64,000 nucleotides of DNA. Origin: Paenibacillus dendrobii. GTDB lineage: Bacteria; Bacillota; Bacilli; Paenibacillales; Paenibacillaceae. The notes under the pieces were generated by a model that saw only the letters and a program-made list of their open reading frames with translations, was not told the DNA's origin and made no database searches. The stretch covers positions 124,001 to 188,000 of the forward strand of contig NZ_WUBI01000003.1 of NCBI RefSeq assembly GCF_009807035.1. The letters are read 5' to 3'. Each line of letters opens with the position of its first letter. Position 1 is the first letter of the stretch. The translations under genes and the position numbers were made by a program. Positions 16,725 through 25,654 of the stretch are shown piece after piece.

Positions 16725-17886
16725 CCTTATCACTCCTATCTTCCGAATTTGGGGGTGTTGCGGCACGCTGCCCGGCCTGCTCAAACATCCGGATTACGGC
16801 CCGGAAGCTTTCATAGCCATACAGAAGCGCCGTTTCGCCGATATCAAACTGCGCGGTATGCACCGCGTTATGCTCACGTATGTATGCTCCAATGAAGTAG
16901 TAACATGTTCTGACGTCTGGTAGATCCCTGGCATAAAAGGCAAAATCGTCGCTGGAGAATAGAAACGGGGATTCCAGCACGTATCCGGTTCCGAATCTCT
17001 TGCCGAGAAGCCCCTGGATTCGATCGGTCAAAATGGGATCGTTGGCATAAGCCGGATACTCCGAAATCACCCGGCTTGACCGGATGCCTCGCACGGCTTC
17101 GGCACCGCCAAGCTTACGCAGCAGTTGCCCGTAGCCGTTACGGTTCACCTCTTCGTCTGCAGACCGAAACGATAGAAACAGCTGCAGACGATCAGGTATG
17201 ACATTATAGTAGCCGTTCGTTTCCACATGAGTGATCCTGCATAACCGTCGTCCGTCGTTGTAAGACTGTTGAAAAGCATGCACCTCTGCCAGCACTGCCA
17301 TAAAATCCTGCCGGTCCGCCGCATGCCCCGCGTATAGTTCAAGCTCCAGCTCGGCCGTCAAGCAGCCGGCCAGCGCAGGACCGCTTCGGAGCGAAAAGTA
17401 TCCCGGATACAGATCGGGGGTAACGTGAAGAGCGAACATATAGGCAATGTTCCGGCCCTGGAGGAGGGGAATCAGTTCCCTCGCTCCTCCCCATACCTCC
17501 TCTGCCGGCTGGAAGATAAAGATTAGATTCACCCGGGGCGCTGACTCATCCACCCATCTCAGAAGCTGCAGCACAATAGCCATATGGGCGTCATGGCCGC
17601 AGGCGTGATGAATGCCCTCATGGCGACTTTTGTAAGCTACCTCCTTGGCATCTTGGATCGGCAAGCCGTCCATCTCGGCGCGGAAAGCAACCGTTGGAAG
17701 CTGCGGTCCGCCGTCATAACAGGCGATCAAACCCTTTTCCGAATGATGATCGATCCGGATCTGCCGCGTATGCTGCAGGATATAACGCTCAATGTAACCG
17801 CGAGTTTGGCTTTCCGCTCCCGCAAGCTCCGGAATTTGATGAAGGTCCCTCCGAATCCGCCGCAGCTCCTCATATACTTCCACCAT
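16696..17886 (-). CDS. M20-family metallopeptidase/amidohydrolase in RiPP cluster
   Basis: A 396-residue member of the M20D group (IAA-amino acid hydrolase and diaminopimelate deacetylase relatives). Metal ligands are visible in HACGHDAHM, the catalytic pair in FQPAEEVWGGA, a His in ALHVTPD and the C-terminal SSDDFAFYA. These enzymes hydrolyse amide bonds of N-acyl amino acids or short peptides in the cytoplasm. It lies between the exporter permease (5 bp) and dehydratase 1 (29-bp overlap), so it belongs to the operon. It might trim or process the leader or product, or act in self-protection; neither can be told from sequence. No strong ribosome site precedes the ATG at 17886. Confidence 0.85.
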   Translation of the reverse strand: MVEVYEELRRIRRDLHQIPELAGAESQTRGYIERYILQHTRQIRIDHHSEKGLIACYDGGPQLPTVAFRAEMDGLPIQDAKEVAYKSRHEGIHHACGHDAHMAIVLQLLRWVDESAPRVNLIFIFQPAEEVWGGARELIPLLQGRNIAYMFALHVTPDLYPGYFSLRSGPALAGCLTAELELELYAGHAADRQDFMAVLAEVHAFQQSYNDGRRLCRITHVETNGYYNVIPDRLQLFLSFRSADEEVNRNGYGQLLRKLGGAEAVRGIRSSRVISEYPAYANDPILTDRIQGLLGKRFGTGYVLESPFLFSSDDFAFYARDLPDVRTCYYFIGAYIREHNAVHTAQFDIGETALLYGYESFRAVIRMFEQAGQRAATPPNSEDRSDKDESISPLHI

Positions 17887-17891
17887 GGCGA

Positions 17892-18617
17892 TTACCCGGT
17901 AATCGTGTTTCTTTTATAACGATAGACAAACAGCGTAACTACCAGAAGGACCACGATGTTCAGCGTAAGCATCCCAATGTCGCGCATGGCATCGCCACCG
18001 ATGGATATGGTCCCTACCGCTTTGTTCAGGTAATAGCCGGGGAAGAACTTTTGAATATGGACCATGAAGTCCGGAAGCTTGAGTCCGAGATCCTTCGTGA
18101 GATTCATCGCCATGAACCCCATATATAATGGAAACGAAATCGATTGGAGCGAAACGACATCCAGCAAAAAGCCGAGGGTCAGTCCGATAAAGATGTAATA
18201 CAGACTGGAGTACAGAGCGAGCAGCTCCATTTTGAGCAGCATGCCGTCTATGTTCAGATGAAACACCGCAAGACCGAAAACGATAATCACTGCGGCAATC
18301 AGCACATTGAGCAGGAGCTGGACAAACGCCGTAACGAAAATGAATTTGCCCGGGGAATAAGGCGTCACCGCATAGATGCTTCCGATGTAGGACTTTTCCT
18401 TGGATACGCGCGTACTAAGCGTGTTCAGTCCGCTGCCGGCCGTTCCGAACAAGGTACAGAATACGGCAAGATACGTAATGTACTGACCCTGATCCGAATC
18501 CGGCTTCACGAATGCGTTCAGCACCACCAAGAAAACAAGCGGCAGAATGAGCGTAAAAAATACGAAACGTTTATTGCGCAGCACCTTTAAAATTTCATAG
18601 CGGACAATGGTCATCAT
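17892..18617 (-). CDS. ABC-2 type exporter permease
   Basis: A 241-residue membrane protein with six hydrophobic segments in the ABC-2 pattern: a first helix near 18-37 (FFTLILPLVFLVVLNAFV), a central pair and a final one before the basic tail YRYKRNTITG. It pairs with the ATPase gene before it (ATGA overlap). Within the cluster it most likely exports the finished peptide or gives immunity. Two-component exporters of this kind usually work as a dimer of each subunit. Confidence 0.87.
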   Translation of the reverse strand: MMTIVRYEILKVLRNKRFVFFTLILPLVFLVVLNAFVKPDSDQGQYITYLAVFCTLFGTAGSGLNTLSTRVSKEKSYIGSIYAVTPYSPGKFIFVTAFVQLLLNVLIAAVIIVFGLAVFHLNIDGMLLKMELLALYSSLYYIFIGLTLGFLLDVVSLQSISFPLYMGFMAMNLTKDLGLKLPDFMVHIQKFFPGYYLNKAVGTISIGGDAMRDIGMLTLNIVVLLVVTLFVYRYKRNTITG

Positions 18618-19477
18618 GCCTGCTTCACTCCTTCTTCTTCCTTGATATCATAGATCTCACGGTAGCAATCCTTGACTTCCTTCAGCCGTTCCTCGAACGT
18701 AATCCCCTGCTGCTGCAAATACGAGCAGAGAATGGAATGCTTATTCGGGTCCATCACATACAGCTTGCGGTCCTCCACCAAGCCGCCGAACTGGCGCTGA
18801 AGGTCCACCGCCTCCTCTGCAGACGCGTGGTGAACCACAATAACCTTCTGGGTATTGAGATCCTCTTTGCGAACGTCAGCGATGATTTTCCCATCCTTCA
18901 GAAAAATAAACCGGCGACAGTAATCATTCAGCTCGTCGAGATGATGGGAGGTGACAAAAATGGATTTGCCCTGCTCCTGAATTTCGCGGATTTTATTCCA
19001 AAACATCCGGCAGGCCGTCACGTCCATGCCAACGGTCGGTTCGTCCAGGAACAGCAGCTTGGGATCGGCGGCAAGCGAAAGGGCAAACGACAGCCGCCGT
19101 TTTTGTCCACCTGACAGGCTTTGGACCATGGACTTGGCCTCTTTGACGAGGTCGCCTGCCTCAAGTAGGACATTCGTGCTGACTTTGGATTTGCTGTAAC
19201 TTTTGTGAAGCTCAATCACTTCCTTGACCCGCAGATTATCCGGGAATAAATCGTGCTGGAGCATGACGCCCACATCTTTGCGCGTATCGAAATTGCGAAC
19301 AATTTCTCCTCCGTCAATGGGGGCTAGACCTAGCGTGGAACGGATCATGGTCGTTTTGCCTGCACCGTTCGGGCCGATCAACGCGATGCTCTCCCCTTCG
19401 TCGATCTCGAAAGTCACTCCCGCCAGCACCTGTTTTTCCTTGAACTTCTTTTGAACGTTATTAAATGTTAATAACAT
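18614..19477 (-). CDS. ABC exporter ATP-binding protein
   Basis: A 287-residue ATPase with Walker A GPNGAGKTT, signature LSGGQKRRLSF, Walker B LLFLDEPTVGMD and the switch His in VTSHHLDEL. The C-terminal extension of about 80 residues is typical of drug and bacteriocin exporters (CcmA/YadG type). The ATG at 19477 follows AAGGAGATATTC; an upstream ATG at 19498 has no spacing to a site. It powers the permease encoded next and is probably the export or immunity pump for the modified peptide. Confidence 0.9.
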   Translation of the reverse strand: MLLTFNNVQKKFKEKQVLAGVTFEIDEGESIALIGPNGAGKTTMIRSTLGLAPIDGGEIVRNFDTRKDVGVMLQHDLFPDNLRVKEVIELHKSYSKSKVSTNVLLEAGDLVKEAKSMVQSLSGGQKRRLSFALSLAADPKLLFLDEPTVGMDVTACRMFWNKIREIQEQGKSIFVTSHHLDELNDYCRRFIFLKDGKIIADVRKEDLNTQKVIVVHHASAEEAVDLQRQFGGLVEDRKLYVMDPNKHSILCSYLQQQGITFEERLKEVKDCYREIYDIKEEEGVKQA

Positions 19478-19508
19478 GAATATCTCCTTCTTTCCCATTA
19501 TTATTGAT

Positions 19509-21353
19509 TTAAGGAAACGGATGCGGTGCTAGCTGAATGTCACCCATCGGTCTTTCCCAGAAAAGGGCAGCCGCCTGCAGACGCTTCATGCTCAGAACCC
19601 GGTGCTCTTCTCCGAACCACAGCTGCTGCAGATGGGGAATCAGTACCTTCACCGCTTCAAGACCGATATGCGTGTATCCCTCCGGCGTTTGCCGGACGAG
19701 CAGGACATCGCCGAACAGGTTGCTCAACCGGTCAAGCAATCCAGCCGTCTCTTCGGCCAGATCGATCACGCAATGATGAAGCTTTTCGTAATCCTCTGCA
19801 AAACGCTCCCGGAAGTCCTCCATGCGGCTATCGAACAGAAAATCGAAGTGATGCCTTTCTTCTTGCAAATAATACAGAATCGGATGGTCCTCTACCTCAC
19901 GCACGCCCTCCTGCCGGATTCGCTTTGCTTTCTCGCGGATTTCATCGGTATGCGTATCGTAATATTCCATGGCGAGAAGCATTTCTTCGAGAGCGTTCAA
20001 GACCGCCTTTTCCGGATCCGGATGAGCCGCTGACGTGCAATACGCCGCGAATTGGTCGCGAGATTGCCCCAGGCACAGCGCCCATATGACGGGAATGCCG
20101 GTGTCCATGGTGATGTCGAACAGCTTAACGCTGTATCCCAGCAGTTCCAGCCTGCCGATCATGTACCGGATCCGCTCGTTCCCGATCGATTCCAGCTTGA
20201 TACCTGCCGGAGTGTGACGCAAATACCAGTGATTGAGGAATGCATCCCGTTCTATCAATTCCAGGCAGGCGTAGTATACGCTGTCCAAGATTCCGGTCCC
20301 CAGCGCATTGCCGTTGGAGTTCCCTTTATACACGCGTTGTCTGGCGCCTTTATAGCCCTGGTCCATTTTGTAATAAGCAAGGCTTTCCGGGATATATACT
20401 GCCTGACGTTGGTTCCATGAGTAGGCGTTTATCCAAGGTAAAACCTGATCTGCTGTGTAGGTGATGAGGCTGCTGGCTGTGCCCGTCACGTCATCAATAA
20501 AAACAGTAGGGTCAATCGCGTGACGGCCGGACTGCCGCACCCCCTCGTAACTTGCCCAGATGCTCCATCGCTCCCTGCCGCGGGGATGCATACCCGCGTA
20601 CCGTTCGAGCGCTTCGAAAAGCGACTTGCGTTCACTGGACTTGTAATCCGTCGTACTGCCAATGCCTATGCCGTATTTCTCTTCCCGTCCGACCCTGAAA
20701 AAGGTTGAAACCGAGAAAAAAGATTGGGTGTTCCGGTCTTTATACACAATGAAATTGGAATCCGCGTTATCCGGACTGAACAATTCTTCAGGGAAGCGGG
20801 TATCCTCTTTGCGGTAGCTGTCACCGTATGCATACATCAGCTGCTCACGAAAGGCCGATTCAAACGCCCGGGCATCGTCCGGTGGCGCTCCTTCGGAACA
20901 GCGGTCGCAGCGTTCGGCGGGCCAATAGCTCAGCCGCTTCATCTGTTCCCGTCCATCCAGCCGGTAATAATCGAGCCTGCCGGAATGTCCGGCATTGCCG
21001 AGAAGCATCCGAAAGCCTGCCAGTACGAGACTCACATCCATCTGAACGTCTCCGAAAAGAAGGCTCTGTGCATTTCCGAGACGATACTCATGATCCCTCA
21101 GATTAGTCGCCTTACGTTTCAGGAAACAATCCGGACAACCCATCTCTTCATATTGAAAGACCGGACCGATGATGCATTCATGGGCATCCACATGCAGCAT
21201 CGCAAACCTCGGATGCCTTGGCTTCGGAGAAGCAGCATTCGCTGCACGGTCTCCGTAAGTAATGAAGCAGGGCAATCGTTCCTCGCCGATATCGAGTACC
21301 GTCCAGCTCTCCCGCTTCCGAAGGGTGTCCTCTAGCGTCAATGCTCCGATCAT
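19509..21353 (-). CDS. YcaO cyclodehydratase with N-terminal E1-like zinc domain (copy 2)
   Basis: A 614-residue fusion with the same design as the YcaO at 9812-11749. The N-terminal E1-like remnant holds IIGPVF...C73PDC76 and C149DRC152; the YcaO domain follows with FEALERYAG, NSNGNALGTGILDSVYYACLELIERDAF-type blocks and the C-terminal APHPFP. The two copies share layout but differ widely in sequence, so they are old paralogues and may treat different residues. It overlaps the next upstream gene by 4 bp, and GGGAGGGGGTGGTGACCC precedes the ATG. Two YcaO enzymes in one azole cluster are uncommon. Confidence 0.9.
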   Translation of the reverse strand: MIGALTLEDTLRKRESWTVLDIGEERLPCFITYGDRAANAASPKPRHPRFAMLHVDAHECIIGPVFQYEEMGCPDCFLKRKATNLRDHEYRLGNAQSLLFGDVQMDVSLVLAGFRMLLGNAGHSGRLDYYRLDGREQMKRLSYWPAERCDRCSEGAPPDDARAFESAFREQLMYAYGDSYRKEDTRFPEELFSPDNADSNFIVYKDRNTQSFFSVSTFFRVGREEKYGIGIGSTTDYKSSERKSLFEALERYAGMHPRGRERWSIWASYEGVRQSGRHAIDPTVFIDDVTGTASSLITYTADQVLPWINAYSWNQRQAVYIPESLAYYKMDQGYKGARQRVYKGNSNGNALGTGILDSVYYACLELIERDAFLNHWYLRHTPAGIKLESIGNERIRYMIGRLELLGYSVKLFDITMDTGIPVIWALCLGQSRDQFAAYCTSAAHPDPEKAVLNALEEMLLAMEYYDTHTDEIREKAKRIRQEGVREVEDHPILYYLQEERHHFDFLFDSRMEDFRERFAEDYEKLHHCVIDLAEETAGLLDRLSNLFGDVLLVRQTPEGYTHIGLEAVKVLIPHLQQLWFGEEHRVLSMKRLQAAALFWERPMGDIQLAPHPFP

Positions 21354-22429
21354 GGGTCACCACCCCCTCCCAGCAAAGCAAAACCGTATTTACGGGAAAA
21401 GCCGTCTTCATACCGCAGCAGCATCCTTCTCCCGACATCGCTGTTTTGGCTGACATGGCGGTACATGCCTTCGCATGCTTCCAATCCCTCCGACTTCCGG
21501 TCCCGCATCCGGTTCCACAGCCGGAAAAGCGCATCTTCTGGATCCTCTCCGAATGCTCTCCATAGGATTCCGCGCATCTTCCATTCCACAGAGAAGACCT
21601 CCATAAGCCCTTCAATCCGCTGGTATTTCATCCAGGGCGGGAACGATACCGGCCCTGATTTCCAAAACGGATATTTCGCCGTTTCCAGTATGCCTTGCTC
21701 CTTCTCTATTCCATCAGCCAACCCATGGCTGTTGATATCCAATAAGTATGCGGCACGTGCCGTCAGTCCTGGCGATAGAGAGTGGTAGCTGTAACAGTTC
21801 TGCAGCATGTAAGCATACATATCTTCCAGCACGCGTCTCTTGCTTGGGCCATCGAAGCGGACGATGCGCTCCCCGAAGTCTGCGGTCAGCGTCCAGTAAC
21901 GGTCGAAGCTGATATTTACGTACCGGATCGCATCCTTGACCAGTTCCTGCTCCAGTACGCTCTCATCCCGCTTTTCCACTTCCAGTCGATCCAGCGCACT
22001 CTTGCTAATCGGGCAGCATGCCGCATGAGCGACTTCTGGCAGTACAGCGATCGAAACGAGGCCTCCTTCATCCAGATGGACGATGCGATTTCCTGTCCAA
22101 TGCCGGCCTAACAGCGCGGCGGGAAGCAAGGATCTCACCGCACCGGATACCGGATACTGTAATCCCAGGCAGCGGGGACATGCTCCCTTCGTCAGCACAA
22201 TGCGGCTGCCCAGTTCATACGGCTCCAGCAGATGAGGCATATCCGAATCGCCTGCCAGCTTGGCGCGGACACCATCGACCCATGCCATTTCCCGAATTCC
22301 AGGCTTCACCCTGGAAAAGACGCGGACGATATCATCGTAGCTTGCCGTTTTCAGGCGAATCGCCCGCTGGGCACCCAGCAGTTCAACGCCGTCCGGCCCG
22401 TCGATAATCCGTATTGGACTTTGGCTCAT
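21350..22429 (-). CDS. E1/ThiF-like cyclodehydratase partner (divergent)
   Basis: A 359-residue protein. The N-terminal 60 residues (PIRIIDGPDGVELLGAQRAI) look like the beta-strand opening of a leader-recognition domain; residues 70-90 hold GSRIVLTKGACPRCLGLQY with C84 and C87, the E1-like zinc half-site, followed by a C138-C139 pair. No nucleotide-binding glycine loop is seen, as in the reduced E1 partners of azole clusters. It overlaps YcaO copy 2 (ATGA) and probably delivers the precursor to it. The ATG at 22429 follows AAAGGAGAGAGCAGG. Family membership is inferred from the motif and its pairing. Confidence 0.6.
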   Translation of the reverse strand: MSQSPIRIIDGPDGVELLGAQRAIRLKTASYDDIVRVFSRVKPGIREMAWVDGVRAKLAGDSDMPHLLEPYELGSRIVLTKGACPRCLGLQYPVSGAVRSLLPAALLGRHWTGNRIVHLDEGGLVSIAVLPEVAHAACCPISKSALDRLEVEKRDESVLEQELVKDAIRYVNISFDRYWTLTADFGERIVRFDGPSKRRVLEDMYAYMLQNCYSYHSLSPGLTARAAYLLDINSHGLADGIEKEQGILETAKYPFWKSGPVSFPPWMKYQRIEGLMEVFSVEWKMRGILWRAFGEDPEDALFRLWNRMRDRKSEGLEACEGMYRHVSQNSDVGRRMLLRYEDGFSRKYGFALLGGGGDP

Positions 22430-22460
22430 CCTGCTCTCTCCTTTCAGATTCGGGTCTTAT

Positions 22461-25010
22461 TTACATCTCATACACGTACTCAGCGGTATATTCGGTTTCG
22501 TAGGGATTCGGCAGCGCCTCTTCCAATACAACCGCCAGCTCTCCGTACTGTTTACGGCTTCGCTGGATATGCTTCAGCATTTCGATGAAATAAAGCGGCT
22601 CTTCCGCGTCAAAAAAAATCGGTTTATGGATCCCCGTCGCTCCGTATTCGATATGAAGCCTGCCTTGGCGAACCGGAAACAACCTTACGAAGGAATACAC
22701 CGGAATACCATAGGCCTTCAGCACCTCGTGAAAAGCCGAATAACCGTCCAAATCACAGGTCAGGTTCTCGATCAAACCGCTGCTGAGAATATGCCTGCGC
22801 CTCTGAATGATTAGATCCCCCACGCTGATTCGGCCCACCTTCCGGCTATCGTCAAGCGATATCTCGTTGTACTCCAGGCCACTGCCGTTTAAGAAGCCGG
22901 ACTGGCTCAGGAGCGCGATATTCCGGTAATCCTCAGGAAGGCATGCCGGCGCAAGACTGCCCGTATAGAGGGCAATGCCCCGCAGGTTTTCTGCGCGAAG
23001 TTCAAAACGGTTGTGTGCTTCATTCCATTCCAGCTGGCATTCGTTCAAATCTACCGGCTCCGCTTTCCTGCCGAATGTCCCGTTATCCATAACGGGAGGT
23101 TCATTCGTCAAATAGAACCGGTCCGCAAACCCGTTTACGTTAGGGTTAAATCCGCAGGAAGGTGAATAGGTCAATAACACGGCGTCATCACATTCCAAAA
23201 CCGCCCGTATTCTCCGGAGAATACGCTCATGCTGATCCGGATCATGGTAGATGGAATAGGCAAGATAACTGTTCTTGAAGTCATTCACCACGTACTTTCC
23301 ATCCTTCGCCGGCTGAATGAGGAGCTGGGCTGTCGCCGATCGGGTGATACCCATTTCTTTCAATCCCGATTTCAAAGCTAGAATATCTTCTGCATTCAAA
23401 GCCACGTCTTTTCCGGACTCCGCAGGCCGCAATAGTTCCCTGTACCGATCCTTCAATTGCTCATGCCGGAGAATGTCCTCCGAGGTTTCGAAGAGCGTGC
23501 CGCGGAAGGAGCGGCGCGGAGCCGCCTCTTTCTCGTACACATCCGCATAGCCGGACAATGTCTGGCGAAGCTCCGAGTACGAAGCAGGCAGCCGGTCCTT
23601 TAAGAGATGCCCCATATACCGCCGGAACATCAACCGGTAATCAAACAAAGGAAAAATCCCCGACCACTTTTCTAACGCTTCTTCGGCTGCGAGCGCATGC
23701 TTGATCTCATGCGGCTTTATGGACATGTAGCTGTCCTCGTTAAAGGGGTCCAATGGGTATTTCCCCTTCCACATAACCGTTTCGCAGCAGTCCGCCACAT
23801 GTTTTTGTGCCGACCGGACCAAGGACTCCCGTCTATGCACTTCTGCCGTCTGTTCCATTCGGCCCGCAATTTGATGCAAAGCCTCCAAATGACGGACCAG
23901 CCGGTCCAGACGTTCCGACGCAATCCGAAAGGAGGAAATCTCATCAATCAGCGAAGCAAGGGTCAAATGCTCGGCCTTACTCTCAAGCGTATTCCGAAGA
24001 TAACCCGCGGCAAGCAGCTTCCGGACGGTCAGATCCAGTTGTCCGGAATCCTCGCCGAGTATGGCAGCTAGCTCCCCGAATGTGACGATGCTTCCGGAGG
24101 AAAGTTCTTGAAGCCGGGGGTCCGTCATTCGGAAGCGTCGCTTCTCCCGTTGATATAATCCTTGGCTGACCTGTTTCGGTTCTCCGGACCCGGTTGTCAT
24201 AAGCGCTTTGCCACCAGGTTCCAGTTCGTATGCAACCCGGAATCGGCTTATCCGGATGACTTCGGGCAGCAGCAGAAAATAGTCAAACAGCGCCAGTAGA
24301 ATCCACTGGGCCATGTTGATGCGGCTTCCAGCTTTGTTATCCCCCAAGATGCTGTTGGAGGTATAGGAAGATAGAGGGGCCGTCTTGGCAAAGGAACGCA
24401 TCATTATTTTCCATACCTTTCCTGATTTTTTGGAATTATAGGAATTGTTCAAGGAACAATACATTTCAAAGTTGGTGAGCAACAGTGCATTTTGAACACT
24501 GCGCTGCGTACGGAACAGCTCATAGAGCAGCTCCTCTTGCTGTTTATGTTGGCATTCGAATTGCCGCCGAAGGCTGTCTGCCTTCCTGTCAAGCTCCTGT
24601 TTCCCGAGTAAGTGGGACTGGATCGATTGGACTAGATCCGTGTCTACCCGGTCCAGCTTGGGGATCTTGTCGATCTCCACTCTGCCTTTCTTCAGTCCTT
24701 GCTGAAGGCGGATATAGGCGATTCTTGCTTCCGGCTCGCTCTCGATGCACCCGGATAGCTGCTCCCGCAGCTTCTCCTTTTGCCTCGCATAAGCCGTCAG
24801 TTCTTCATGATAACCGTCAAAAATTCTGTAAAAATCCTGTTTGATGCTCTGCATGCATTGGGATGGCAGATGATTCTGCCGAATAAATACGAAAGGCTCT
24901 GACACCAAGGCTCCTCCTCCGGTAATGATCTTGGATGAAGCGGCGGTAACCGCCTCATCCAAGGTTTTTGAATCCATATCATAAATGAAGGTTGCTTCCG
25001 TGATGCGCAA
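22461..25010 (-). CDS. LanB-type dehydratase, glutamylation domain (copy 2)
   Basis: An 849-residue protein, first enzyme gene after the precursors. The signature MMRSFAKTAPLSSYTSNSILG near residue 210 corresponds to the R...KTSPF block of LanB N-terminal domains. As in copy 1, the glutamate-elimination domain is absent. The two dehydratases are clearly different in sequence, so each may act on a different set of Ser/Thr. The reading frame opens with a TTG at 25010, only 15 bp after the stop of the last precursor and behind CGGAAGCAGC; the next Met is at 24977 without a ribosome site, so the start is uncertain. Low initiation could keep enzyme levels below precursor levels. Confidence 0.82.
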   Translation of the reverse strand: MRITEATFIYDMDSKTLDEAVTAASSKIITGGGALVSEPFVFIRQNHLPSQCMQSIKQDFYRIFDGYHEELTAYARQKEKLREQLSGCIESEPEARIAYIRLQQGLKKGRVEIDKIPKLDRVDTDLVQSIQSHLLGKQELDRKADSLRRQFECQHKQQEELLYELFRTQRSVQNALLLTNFEMYCSLNNSYNSKKSGKVWKIMMRSFAKTAPLSSYTSNSILGDNKAGSRINMAQWILLALFDYFLLLPEVIRISRFRVAYELEPGGKALMTTGSGEPKQVSQGLYQREKRRFRMTDPRLQELSSGSIVTFGELAAILGEDSGQLDLTVRKLLAAGYLRNTLESKAEHLTLASLIDEISSFRIASERLDRLVRHLEALHQIAGRMEQTAEVHRRESLVRSAQKHVADCCETVMWKGKYPLDPFNEDSYMSIKPHEIKHALAAEEALEKWSGIFPLFDYRLMFRRYMGHLLKDRLPASYSELRQTLSGYADVYEKEAAPRRSFRGTLFETSEDILRHEQLKDRYRELLRPAESGKDVALNAEDILALKSGLKEMGITRSATAQLLIQPAKDGKYVVNDFKNSYLAYSIYHDPDQHERILRRIRAVLECDDAVLLTYSPSCGFNPNVNGFADRFYLTNEPPVMDNGTFGRKAEPVDLNECQLEWNEAHNRFELRAENLRGIALYTGSLAPACLPEDYRNIALLSQSGFLNGSGLEYNEISLDDSRKVGRISVGDLIIQRRRHILSSGLIENLTCDLDGYSAFHEVLKAYGIPVYSFVRLFPVRQGRLHIEYGATGIHKPIFFDAEEPLYFIEMLKHIQRSRKQYGELAVVLEEALPNPYETEYTAEYVYEM

Positions 25011-25025
25011 GCTGCTTCCGGGTTA

Positions 25026-25199
25026 TTAAGCACAAGAGGAAGAGCAGGAAGAGCAGGAGGAAGACCCGCAGGTTGAGCTGCTGCCGCTGCCGCTGGACGC
25101 CGCCGTGGAGGGAATAGCCTCCGCTTGGTCCAGTTCAATCAACTCCAGGTCGAGGTTTTCCAGTTCTTTGTTCAATTCCTTGTTCAATGTTTGGCTCAT
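25026..25199 (-). CDS. RiPP precursor peptide 1
   Basis: A 57-residue peptide. The leader (MSQTLNKELNKELENLDLEL then IELDQAEAIPSTAAS) is acidic and helical with an LDLELIELD block like the LDLDIFEL blocks of thiopeptide leaders. The tail is SGSG followed by SSSTCGSSSCSSCSSSCA: four Cys, one Thr, otherwise Ser, Gly and Ala. Cys would become thiazoles; Ser would become dehydroalanine or oxazole. AAGGAGATGTCTAT precedes the ATG. It is the copy nearest the enzyme genes, and differs from copy 2 at four leader positions only (T4/S, E12/D, A26/V and a silent core). Confidence 0.88.
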   Translation of the reverse strand: MSQTLNKELNKELENLDLELIELDQAEAIPSTAASSGSGSSSTCGSSSCSSCSSSCA

Positions 25200-25253
25200 A
25201 TAGACATCTCCTTCAAATTTATAATTTAGTAAGATTAGAACGAAAATCCGTAG

Positions 25254-25427
25254 TTACGCGCAGGATGAGGAACACGATGAGCAGGAAGAAGATCCGCAAG
25301 TGGAACTGCTGCCGCTGCCGCTGGACGCCGCCGTGGATGGAATGGCCTCCACTTGGTCCAGTTCAATCAGCTCGAGGTCGAGATTCTCCAGATCTTTGTT
25401 CAGTTCTTTGTTCAACGATTGGCTCAT
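25254..25427 (-). CDS. RiPP precursor peptide 2
   Basis: A 57-residue paralogue of precursor 1 with an identical C-terminal half from IPSTAASSGSG onward; leader changes are S4, D12 and V26. Codons in the core differ from copy 1 at many third positions while the protein does not, which suggests selection on the core. The same AAGGAGATGTCTAT ribosome site stands before the ATG at 25427. The gap to precursor 1 is 54 bp. Confidence 0.88.
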   Translation of the reverse strand: MSQSLNKELNKDLENLDLELIELDQVEAIPSTAASSGSGSSSTCGSSSCSSCSSSCA

Positions 25428-25483
25428 ATAGACATCTCCTTAACAATTAGAATTAGAATGATTCCGAAGTTCCTCCTCCCTGA

Positions 25484-25654
25484 CTATGCGCAGGATGAAG
25501 AGCAGGAAGAGCAGGATGAAGATCCACAAGTAGAACTGCTGCCGCTGCCGCTTGTTGCTGCCGTAGACGGGATCGCCTCGACTTGGTCCAGCTCGATCAA
25601 TTCGAGGTCCAAGTTTTCCAGCTCTTTGTTCAATTCCTTGTTCAGGTTGCTCAT
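25484..25654 (-). CDS. RiPP precursor peptide 3 (promoter-proximal)
   Basis: A 56-residue paralogue beginning MSNLNKELNKELENLDLELI. It lacks one residue near the N terminus and has Thr instead of Ser just before the SGSG (TAATSGSG); the last 21 residues are identical to the other two copies. TAAGGAGGTGAACGTAT before the ATG at 25654 is the strongest ribosome site of the three. It is the first gene after the putative ComA-controlled promoter region. Confidence 0.88.
   Translation of the reverse strand: MSNLNKELNKELENLDLELIELDQVEAIPSTAATSGSGSSSTCGSSSCSSCSSSCA

Larger units (their letters stand above)
25026..25654. repeat. Three tandem precursor units of about 228 bp
   Basis: The three precursor genes begin at 25199, 25427 and 25654, a spacing of 228 and 227 bp. 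Gene plus spacer forms the repeated unit; the short spacers (54 and 56 bp) are much less alike than the coding parts. This is a tandem gene triplication kept in frame, not a CRISPR or satellite repeat. Confidence 0.85.

Noticed and set aside
25026..25654. Possible CRISPR or minisatellite array
   Set aside because: The repeat unit is a complete gene with its own ribosome site and the spacers are similar in position but not unique 30-mers.
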